59,814 nt of DNA from Nitrospirota bacterium (lineage in GTDB: Bacteria > Nitrospirota > Thermodesulfovibrionia > Thermodesulfovibrionales > UBA1546): NCBI GenBank assembly GCA_016208915.1, contig JACQXE010000077.1:1-59814 (forward strand), read 5' to 3'. Below the pieces are notes generated by a model. The model worked only from the letters and a program-made list of their open reading frames with translations. It was not told the DNA's origin and did not search any database. How positions within the stretch are numbered: the stretch's first letter is position 1; the number at the start of each line of letters is the position of its first letter. This document shows positions 53,600 through 59,814 of the stretch, piece by piece. The translations under genes were made by a program, and so were the position numbers.

Positions 53600-56500
53600 A
53601 TGGATCTCACCGTATTCTCAGACTGGTTCAAAGCCATACCTTTGTCGTCACGAATCTATAATCTCTCAGGTTCATCCGTTGCATTGTTTCTTGCATTTCA
53701 GGAAAGACCATTTATCATGGTTGAGTCAACAGAGGAAGAGGCAGTTAAGTTATATAAAGATATATTATTTTATAAGTCAGTTCTGGATACTAAGCGCCAG
53801 TCAGGCATCATTCATCACAATATCCTGTTCTTGCCGGAGCATGACAGTCCTGAATTATCAGGCAGACGTGCAGAGACTGTCTATAATCTCAAGGAGGGTG
53901 ATTCGCTTGTGGCATCAAAGGATGCGCTTAAGAGCGGCATATGGATGCCTGATGAGTTAAGGCGCAGTAGTCTGCTGTTAAAGAAACAGTCTGAGATGAG
54001 CAGAGACATTTTAGAGCAAAAACTTATCAGTATCGGATATAAGCGCGTATCAATAGTCGTTGAACACGGCGAATTCAGCAGAAGGGGATGGCTCTTTGAT
54101 ATATTCAGTTCAACAGCAGATGATCCCATAAGAATCGAGTTTTTCGGGGATTCAGCAGAGTCGATAAAAATTTTTGATGTAAATACCCAGAAATCAAAGA
54201 AAGAGATTGATGGATTTACTCTGCTGCCTGCTTCTGAGCCGAAAGACGGGGCTGATATTTTTTCTGTAATGAAAAATGCCGCTTGTTTTTATTCAGACTC
54301 TCTGCATCCTGATTTCAGCTTTCATGAAGGGGCTGTGGCGCTCTCGAGATTCTCATTTGAGGGAGAAGGATTTGATGCAGGGCTGATGCCGATGACAGGC
54401 TGTGGGATAGATCATAAGGAAAGAAAATCCATTGATGAGTTTCCGTATGCCGTTAAAAAACTGGTTAGGAAAAACAAGGTTGTTATAGTCTCGTCATCCC
54501 GGGGACAGGCTGAGAGGATAAAGACTGTTCTTATGAACGGAGATGTTATTGCACCTCTTATCGAAAAAGAAGATATTATCGGGTATGAGGGCAATGTCTT
54601 AATAACTGTGGGAGACCTGTCTTCAGGGTTGTTTATCCATGGGCTTTTAATGCTTAGTGAAAAAGAGATATTCGGTGGAAGACCTTCATTCAGGCCGCTG
54701 AAAAAGTCTAAGGTATCAGAACTCCTCATCTCTCTGGATGATCTGAATTTTGGAGATTATGTTGTTCATGAGGACCACGGAATCGGAAGGTTTGTCGGCA
54801 TTGCGAAACAGATGATCGAAGGATACGAAGACGATCTGATGGTTCTTGAGTATTCCGGAGGCGATAGGCTTTATCTTCCGTTGTATGGAATTAACAGGAT
54901 AAAAAAATATCATGCAGAAGAAGGCATCATCCCTAAGGCAGACAGGTTAGGAGGAAAGACATGGCAGAGGACAAAGGAGAGGGTAAGGAAGAAGATAAAG
55001 GAAATGGCAGGAAGACTACTGAATCTGTATGCTGAAAGACAAGTCTCAAGGGGTTTTTCGTTCAGCCCTGATACTGAACTCCACAGGGAATTCGATGATT
55101 TTTTTCCTTATGAGGAGACCGCTGACCAGATTAAAGCGACAGAAGAGATTAAGGCAGATATGGAGGCAGAAACACCAATGGACAGGTTGCTCTGCGGTGA
55201 TGTAGGTTACGGCAAGACAGAGGTTGCAATGAAGGCAGCATTCAAGTCGGTATATGACGGCAGGCAGGTTGTGATACTTGTCCCTACAACCCTGTTATGC
55301 GAACAGCATTACAGGACATTCAGACAGAGATTCTCTGCCTTTCCTGTAACAGTGGATTATCTCAGCAGGTTTAAATCAATAAAGGAGCAGGCAGATACTA
55401 TAAAAAGGGCAGTGCAGGGGAACATAGACATACTCATAGGTACACATTCATTGCTCAGAAAAGATGTTGCTCTTTTTAACCTCGGACTTCTTATCATAGA
55501 CGAGGAACATCGTTTTGGAGTTGCACAGAAGGAAAGGCTCAAAGAGCTTAAAAAGGGTGTTGATGTTCTTACGCTCACTGCAACCCCGATACCGAGAACA
55601 CTCAATATGTCGCTTTCCGGCATTAGAAATATGAGTCTTATCGAGACATCCCCTGAAGAAAGGCTTGCTGTCAGGACAATAGTCTCTGCATGGAATGATC
55701 AACTGATAAAAGAAGTGATAGAGAGGGAACTCGGAAGAGGGGGACAGACATATTTTGTTCATAACAGGATTCATGATATAGAGAAGATTTACAACCATGT
55801 GAGTAGGCTTGTGCCGCAGGCAAATATTTCTGTTGCACATGGCAGGATTAGAGAGAGAGAGCTTGAGAAAATAATGCAGAGATTCATTGAAGGAAAGATT
55901 GATTTGCTGATTTCTACAGCTATAATCGGTTCAGGTCTTGATATCCCGAATGCGAATACAATAATCATAGACAGGGCAGACAGGATGGGACTTGCAGGCC
56001 TGTATCAGCTGAAAGGACGTGTCGGAAGAAGCAATATACGTGCATATGCATATCTTCTTATCCCGGGGGATGACATTATAACTGATGAGGCAAAGAAGAG
56101 GCTTCAGGCTGTTCAGGATATGAGTTATCTTGGCGCAGGTTTCAGGCTTGCAATGAGGGATCTCGAGATAAGAGGCACAGGGAATCTCCTCGGTCCCCAG
56201 CAGTCAGGCCATATCCATGCAGTAGGGTTTGATATGTATATGGAGATGCTTGAAAAGTCAGTAGCAGAGTTAAGAGGCATAAAAGCAGAAAAAGAGATAG
56301 AACCGCATATAAGCCTCAGGGTGTCTGCCTTTATATCTGAAGAACTTATCGAAGATGTTACCCTGAGACTAAGTATTTACAGGCGTATAGCAATGGCAAG
56401 AGAGCAGAAAACGCTTGACTCTCTGTTGTATGAGATTAAGGACAGATTTGGGAGTCTGCCGGCAGAGGTTTATAACGTGTTCGATATAATGAGGCTTAAG

Positions 56501-56728
56501 ATACTGGCGAAAGGACTTATGATTACTGATATAACAGATGTGGGAGGCAATATACGGGTGATTTTTTCGAAAGATACAAAGGTTGATCCAGACAAGGTGT
56601 TTAAACTAAGAGATTTCACTGGCGGGAAGATACGGTTTCTTCAGGACGGTTTTGAACTCAAGTTGAGGGGACTTGCATGGAATGAATTGTACAGGTTTAT
56701 AAAAGATGTTCTGGAAAAATTATATTGA
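53600..56728 (+). CDS. mfd: transcription-repair coupling factor Mfd
   Basis: 1042 residues against about 1150 in E. coli; the shortening is mostly in the N-terminal UvrB-like region. The RNA polymerase-interacting CarD-like domain begins GDYVVHEDHGIGRF, Walker A is GDVGYGKTEVAM near 533, the DEEH box is IIDEEHRFG, and the C-terminal TRCF domain ends the protein. It displaces stalled RNA polymerase and recruits UvrA. Confidence 0.95.
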   Translation: MDLTVFSDWFKAIPLSSRIYNLSGSSVALFLAFQERPFIMVESTEEEAVKLYKDILFYKSVLDTKRQSGIIHHNILFLPEHDSPELSGRRAETVYNLKEGDSLVASKDALKSGIWMPDELRRSSLLLKKQSEMSRDILEQKLISIGYKRVSIVVEHGEFSRRGWLFDIFSSTADDPIRIEFFGDSAESIKIFDVNTQKSKKEIDGFTLLPASEPKDGADIFSVMKNAACFYSDSLHPDFSFHEGAVALSRFSFEGEGFDAGLMPMTGCGIDHKERKSIDEFPYAVKKLVRKNKVVIVSSSRGQAERIKTVLMNGDVIAPLIEKEDIIGYEGNVLITVGDLSSGLFIHGLLMLSEKEIFGGRPSFRPLKKSKVSELLISLDDLNFGDYVVHEDHGIGRFVGIAKQMIEGYEDDLMVLEYSGGDRLYLPLYGINRIKKYHAEEGIIPKADRLGGKTWQRTKERVRKKIKEMAGRLLNLYAERQVSRGFSFSPDTELHREFDDFFPYEETADQIKATEEIKADMEAETPMDRLLCGDVGYGKTEVAMKAAFKSVYDGRQVVILVPTTLLCEQHYRTFRQRFSAFPVTVDYLSRFKSIKEQADTIKRAVQGNIDILIGTHSLLRKDVALFNLGLLIIDEEHRFGVAQKERLKELKKGVDVLTLTATPIPRTLNMSLSGIRNMSLIETSPEERLAVRTIVSAWNDQLIKEVIERELGRGGQTYFVHNRIHDIEKIYNHVSRLVPQANISVAHGRIRERELEKIMQRFIEGKIDLLISTAIIGSGLDIPNANTIIIDRADRMGLAGLYQLKGRVGRSNIRAYAYLLIPGDDIITDEAKKRLQAVQDMSYLGAGFRLAMRDLEIRGTGNLLGPQQSGHIHAVGFDMYMEMLEKSVAELRGIKAEKEIEPHISLRVSAFISEELIEDVTLRLSIYRRIAMAREQKTLDSLLYEIKDRFGSLPAEVYNVFDIMRLKILAKGLMITDITDVGGNIRVIFSKDTKVDPDKVFKLRDFTGGKIRFLQDGFELKLRGLAWNELYRFIKDVLEKLY

Positions 56729-56777
56729 AAATTTATGTTAAAATAGCATCGCTATATTTTAGAAGGAGATCTGATTT

Positions 56778-57479
56778 ATGAAAAAAAATGTATATCTTTT
56801 GGTTCTTATCCTAATCTGCGCCTGTGCAACAAGCTCAGAGAACGTGCAGAAGGCGACTGCCCATTATAAGATTGGTTTGTCTTATTACAATGAAAACAAT
56901 GTACAGCCGGCATTTATAGAATATCAGAAGGCATATGAACTTAATCCTGAGGATAAGCAGGTGCTGAATGCTATTGGCTTTATTTATCTCTTTAACTTCG
57001 ATGATTATCCGAAGGCAGTGGATTTTTTTCAGAAGGCAATCGCAATTGACAATGATTTTTCTGATGCACAAAATAATCTGGGTGTTGCATATGAGAGGAT
57101 GCGGAGATTTGATGATGCGATCCGTTCGTATAAAAAGGCAGCATCAAATCTTCTGTATATGACGCCTGAGCTTGCATATGACAATCTCGGCAGGGTGTAT
57201 TATAGGCTTGGCAGATATGATGAGGCTATAGATGTATATAAGGACGCTATAAAGAGGAAAGCTGATTTCTATAATTCATATTATGGTCTTGCCCTTTGTT
57301 ATAATGCGAAAGGTAGATATGGAGATGCTGCGACAGCAATAACAAGAGCTATTGAGATAAACCCTGCGTATAAAGGCGCCAGAGACAAGGCTGTTAATGA
57401 TCTCAAGCAGAAAAAGCTTAAGGCAAAGGGTGATGAGGAAAAAGATATCTCCGATTACTTAGAGATATTGAACTATTAA
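56778..57479 (+). CDS. TPR lipoprotein (PilF/NlpI-like)
   Basis: 233 residues. An N-terminal signal ending LILICACATS offers a possible lipobox cysteine, and five or six TPR repeats follow (AFIEYQKAYELNPED, AVDFFQKAIAIDNDF, AIDVYKDAIKRKADF). It may be a pilus assembly or outer-membrane adaptor lipoprotein; the specific role is unknown. A strong Shine-Dalgarno (AGAAGGAGAT) precedes it. Confidence 0.75.
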   Translation: MKKNVYLLVLILICACATSSENVQKATAHYKIGLSYYNENNVQPAFIEYQKAYELNPEDKQVLNAIGFIYLFNFDDYPKAVDFFQKAIAIDNDFSDAQNNLGVAYERMRRFDDAIRSYKKAASNLLYMTPELAYDNLGRVYYRLGRYDEAIDVYKDAIKRKADFYNSYYGLALCYNAKGRYGDAATAITRAIEINPAYKGARDKAVNDLKQKKLKAKGDEEKDISDYLEILNY

Positions 57480-57538
57480 ATTCAAAGTTAAGAGTTAAGA
57501 GTCTTTGTTTTTGGTTTTCAATTTTCAATTTTATTTTA

Positions 57539-57617
57539 CGGGGCGTAGCGCAGTCTGGTTTAGCGCACCTGCCTTGGGAGCAGGGGGTCGGTGGTTCGAA
57601 TCCACTCGCCCCGACCA
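57539..57617 (+). tRNA. tRNA-Pro (TGG)
   Basis: Acceptor CGGGGCG pairs with CGCCCCG, anticodon loop CTTGGGA gives TGG, T-loop GGTTCGAATCC is standard, and CCA is encoded (57615-57617). Confidence 0.93.
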
Positions 57618-57618
57618 A

Positions 57619-57643
57619 GCAAATTTTGTGAAACAAAATTTGC
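57619..57643 (+). repeat. tRNA-trailing hairpin 1
   Basis: GCAAATTTTG pairs perfectly with CAAAATTTGC across a TGAAA loop, beginning one base after the encoded CCA of tRNA-Pro, followed by AGTGAA. Confidence 0.75.
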
Positions 57644-57720
57644 AGTGAACAGTTGTTAGTTATTAGTGTTTAGTTTTTTAACTGACAACTATAAGCTATA
57701 CACTAATAACTGCTGTTAGT

Positions 57721-57797
<77 letters not shown>

Positions 57798-57798
57798 A

Positions 57799-57823
57799 GC
57801 AAAATTTGCCGGGCAAATTTTGC
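57799..57823 (+). repeat. tRNA-trailing hairpin 2
   Basis: GCAAAATTTGC pairs perfectly with GCAAATTTTGC across a CGG loop, one base after the CCA of tRNA-Arg(TCT), followed by AGTGAA. It shares position and flanks with the hairpin at 57619 but differs in length and loop. Confidence 0.75.
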
Positions 57824-57922
57824 AGTGAATGGTTGGTAGTGATTAGTTGTTGGTAAAATTGATTTTTGTTTGTTTTTCTTTTACTATTGACTATTCACTT
57901 TTCACTAATAAGTGTTGTAAAT

Positions 57923-57999
57923 GGTGAGCGTAGCTCAATGGTCAGAGCATTGGACTGTGGCTCCAAGGGTTGGGGGTTCGAGTCCCCTCGCTCACCCCA
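57923..57999 (+). tRNA. tRNA-His (GTG)
   Basis: Anticodon stem TTGGA/TCCAA with GTG, acceptor GTGAGCG/CGCTCAC, an extra 5' G (57923) that pairs with the discriminator C as required for tRNA-His, and encoded CCA. Confidence 0.93.
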
Positions 58000-58000
58000 T

Positions 58001-58077
58001 GCGCCTGTAGCTCAGTGGATTAGAGCATCGGCCTCCGGAGCCGAGGGTCGGAGGTTCGAATCCTCTCAGGCGCGCCA
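58001..58077 (+). tRNA. tRNA-Arg (CCG)
   Basis: Acceptor GCGCCTG/CAGGCGC, anticodon stem TCGGC/GCCGA with CCG, encoded CCA. It begins two bases after the CCA of tRNA-His, so the two must be separated by processing. Confidence 0.93.
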
Positions 58078-58079
58078 AT

Positions 58080-58102
58080 CAAAATTCGCTGTGCGAATTT
58101 TG
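58080..58102 (+). repeat. tRNA-trailing hairpin 3
   Basis: CAAAATTCGC pairs perfectly with GCGAATTTTG across a TGT loop, three bases after the CCA of tRNA-Arg(CCG), followed by CAGTGA. A compensatory C/G change is visible relative to the other two hairpins. Confidence 0.72.
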
Positions 58103-58176
58103 CAGTGATATTAGTCGTCAGTTTCAAGTTAGTAGTTAACTAAAAACTGGGAACTGATAACTAAAAACTATTTTGA

Positions 58177-58252
<76 letters not shown>

Positions 58253-58320
58253 TTTAAAATCAAGGGGTTACGGGGTTTTTCCAGCAAGTCCTTTTTGTTT
58301 GGCTAAAATTTTGGCTAAAG
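58253..58320 (+). other. possible integration-site scar downstream of tRNA-Lys
   Basis: The tRNA-Lys 3' end is followed by a short sequence with the direct repeat TTTGGCTAAA (58298-58307 and 58310-58319). Sequences of this kind beside tRNA 3' ends are common at tyrosine-integrase sites. No integrase is seen in this window, so this is a weak inference. Confidence 0.3.
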
Positions 58321-58366
58321 TTTTTTAGGGATAATTATGCCTTTACTCTTGATGAAAAGCGGTGGA

Positions 58367-58843
58367 TCATTCTTCTGCAGCTTCTTGAAGCACTCTATGA
58401 TATAAAGCATTGCCTATCCAAAAGCCGGCATTTACCTTTAAATCGTCAATAATCGGTTTTACAGAAGTAATGATGCCTTTATGTTTTGCTTCAATAAGCA
58501 TTCCCATAATGCCATTAAACTTCTGTCCAAAACGAGAAGCGATATTACGTCCTCTGCGTTCATCAATAAGGAGAAGGTCTGCCTTTAATTCAATTGCCAC
58601 GGCTATGGCTTCTGCCTCGCCTGCATCCAGCTCAAGCTTGAGTGAGTCAGCAAACCCCTTGTTTTTTACCTGATGTTTCTCAATCCATAAACTTTGTTCT
58701 ATTTGCTTTCCTATGCCCGCATTTGATAGTTCATTAGAAACTTCTTCTGGAATTATAACCTTACCGTAAAGCTGTTCGATTATTTTCAACTGATTAATAA
58801 CAGCGAGGTTCATTAAGGGAGACGTATTACTGACAACTATCAC
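58367..58843 (-). CDS. PIN-domain/DUF3368 toxin
   Basis: 158 residues starting MIVVSNTSPLMNLAVINQL, with PEEVSNELSNAG and LLLIDERRGRNIA typical of DUF3368, a PIN-fold group paired with UPF0175 antitoxins. Its start overlaps the antitoxin stop (ATGA). Confidence 0.8.
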   Translation of the reverse strand: MIVVSNTSPLMNLAVINQLKIIEQLYGKVIIPEEVSNELSNAGIGKQIEQSLWIEKHQVKNKGFADSLKLELDAGEAEAIAVAIELKADLLLIDERRGRNIASRFGQKFNGIMGMLIEAKHKGIITSVKPIIDDLKVNAGFWIGNALYHRVLQEAAEE

Positions 58844-59085
58844 AACCGGCCAGATTCCTTTAATGTTTTTAAATCTTCTTCAAATTCGGCGATGTCATAA
58901 TGTACAGGAATCTTTCTGCTTGCAAGCAGATGCTGAAATTGCAGCCGGGGCATTCCTGCAAAACGGCTTGCCTGCGCAAGTGTGAGTTTTTCCTTTTGAA
59001 AAAGTAAGACAGCAATTTCCTGTTTTAATTCCTCTTCCGTTAATCTGGCTGATTGAAGAATGTCGTCGGATATAAGTATACTCAT
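58840..59085 (-). CDS. UPF0175 antitoxin
   Basis: 81 residues of the UPF0175 family: KQEIAVLLFQKEKLTLAQAS then RFAGMPRLQFQHLLASRKIP. These helix-turn-helix proteins pair with DUF3368 toxins. GGAGG lies 10 nt upstream of the ATG. The module sits right after the tRNA cluster, a common landing place for mobile cassettes. Confidence 0.82.
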   Translation of the reverse strand: MSILISDDILQSARLTEEELKQEIAVLLFQKEKLTLAQASRFAGMPRLQFQHLLASRKIPVHYDIAEFEEDLKTLKESGRL

Positions 59086-59099
59086 TGTTTTAGCCCTCC

Positions 59100-59690
59100 G
59101 TTAAAAAATCATATAATATTTTAACTAATCCTGCAATGCCTTGTCATTCTTGTTGTGTTACACGGTAGTGTCAAACCTGAGGTAGGATGGGGCATTTCAC
59201 CAAATAAAAGCGTTATTTACCCCAGCTTTAATAGCTTTTTAGCTTGCAAGCTTTAAGCCTGTCTGCCTTACAATCTTTAAAAATCCTTATTTAACAACAA
59301 GTTAAGTCTTTTCTATTTGAAATAGCAAAAAAAATAAATCTACAAGAATAAGTTTTGCATAAATTTTATTACCTACAGGTGTTTTTTCTCTGAGGAAATA
59401 TAATTCGCTTTTGTCTTTTGGGGGATTTTTGAGAGGCAATAGGATTGAAAGAGGGGGATTCTTTTTCTGCTGTTCAGGTCTTTTCTATATCTCCACAGCA
59501 TTGCTACCATCCAAAGCAAAACATCTTTTTACTTCAATTGCATTATTTTTTTATCCTGAAACAAGTTGGTGTGAGAGCAGTTTTACTTGAAACATAAAAC
59601 ATGAAACTTAAAACTATATTTAAGAACGGGGGATTGAGATGAAAAGGGGAAATGGATTTTTGAGGAATTATTTTATAACTCACTGATAGG
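59100..59690. other. gene-poor stretch before the insertion element
   Basis: About 590 bp between the UPF0175 gene and the insertion element hold no coding frame that can be supported. Visible features are a 12-bp palindrome AGCTTGCAAGCT (59241-59252), homopolymer-rich AT DNA, and low-complexity AACATAAAACATGAAAC units near 59590. A possible short peptide MKRGNGFLRNYFITH (59640-59687, after GGGGGATTGAG) abuts the element and may be the start of an interrupted gene. Confidence 0.55.
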
Positions 59691-59734
59691 TAAGCCACTG
59701 GTTTGACCAGTGTGACTTGAAAAGGTTTGACCTT
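59691..59734 (+). mobile_element. left end of an IS200/IS605-like element (stem-loops)
   Basis: CACTGG-TTTGA-CCAGTG (59696-59712) and AAGG-TTTGA-CCTT (59722-59734) are adjacent hairpins that share the loop TTTGA. Subterminal hairpins of this kind are the recognition sites of single-strand Y1 transposases. Confidence 0.55.
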
Positions 59735-59750
59735 GCAGAATTAAGTAAGA

Positions 59751-59798
59751 TAAACCTCCAGAGAGGCTTGACGGAGTCAAAGGCTATCTGGAGGTTTA
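59751..59798 (+). promoter_or_regulatory. hairpin covering the ribosome site of the transposase
   Basis: TAAACCTCCAGA (59751-59762) is the exact complement of TCTGGAGGTTTA (59787-59798), with an inner stem TTGAC-GGA-GTCAA. The GGAGG of the right arm is the Shine-Dalgarno for the ATG at 59800, so the hairpin would block translation, as known for IS200 mRNA. Confidence 0.65.
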
Positions 59799-59799
59799 A

Positions 59800-59814
59800 A
59801 TGGACAGTTATAAA
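59800..59814 (+). CDS. tnpA: start of an IS200-like Y1 transposase, cut by the window edge
   Basis: Only five codons (MDSYK) are visible. MD-YKSLSH is a common N terminus of the IS200/IS605 TnpA family, and the upstream hairpins fit, but the call rests on context and needs the following sequence. Confidence 0.5.

Noticed and set aside
53600-56728. Mfd as truncated or broken
   Set aside because: It is about 100 residues shorter than the E. coli protein, but all helicase, RNA polymerase-interacting and C-terminal domains are continuous, so it is a normal short form.

Overview
The window looks like a chromosomal surface-polysaccharide locus of a Gram-negative bacterium of the Nitrospirota or a deltaproteobacterial-type lineage. 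This rests on gene content and repeat style: uppS-cdsA-dxr-rseP, an RfaE2-type heptose adenylyltransferase, Mfd, moderately AT-rich DNA, and many short heptamer-like tracts in spacers and even inside genes. No rRNA or ribosomal protein gene is present to fix the taxonomy, so lineage is an inference.

Region by region. 1-1475 is a control module: a sigma70-like promoter, two tandem perfect palindromes over the -10 and start codon of a probably leaderless winged-helix regulator, a NusG/RfaH-type antiterminator, an attenuator-like terminator, and a perfect ops core (GGCGGTAGC) just before the first sugar gene. 1476-5060 holds a WbpB-WbpD fusion, a WbpE-like aminotransferase and the ABC-2 permease Wzm. 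5061-8974 is a scrambled zone with three 5' fragments of the Wzt ATPase gene, two 3' fragments of WbpE-like aminotransferase genes and three toxin-antitoxin-like cassettes; no intact wzt is present. 8975-19607 is a pseudaminic-acid cluster (PseB, PseC, PseG, a PseH-like acetyltransferase, PseI, an SpsF-type cytidylyltransferase) with extra tailoring genes. 19625-37121 has a frameshifted B12 radical SAM gene, a likely transferase, a Wzx flippase, two WbuX-type sugar amidotransferases with HisH and WbuZ, AsnB, a UDP-GlcNAc 2-epimerase and several glycosyltransferases and methyltransferases.

37226-41058 carries a GH57 glucanotransferase and a secreted FG-GAP-like protein. 41061-52497 is uppS-cdsA, then an inserted glycosylation island (methyltransferase, GT2, GT-C and two TMTC-like TPR mannosyltransferase paralogues, one with an amber codon), then dxr-rseP. 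52552-57479 is Nudix, rfaE2, mfd and a TPR lipoprotein. 57539-58252 is a five-tRNA cluster (Pro, Arg, His, Arg, Lys) with conserved trailing hairpins. It is followed by a UPF0175/DUF3368 toxin-antitoxin pair, a gene-poor stretch, and the left end of an IS200/IS605-like element cut by the window edge.

Together the genes would make nucleotide-activated pseudaminic acid and a 2,3-diamino(acetamidino)-uronic acid. They would assemble these on undecaprenyl phosphate and move the product by Wzx, and formerly perhaps by Wzm/Wzt. The long operon would be controlled by local autorepression plus RfaH/ops-type processive antitermination. That regulatory wiring and the wreckage around wzt are the most unusual parts of the window.
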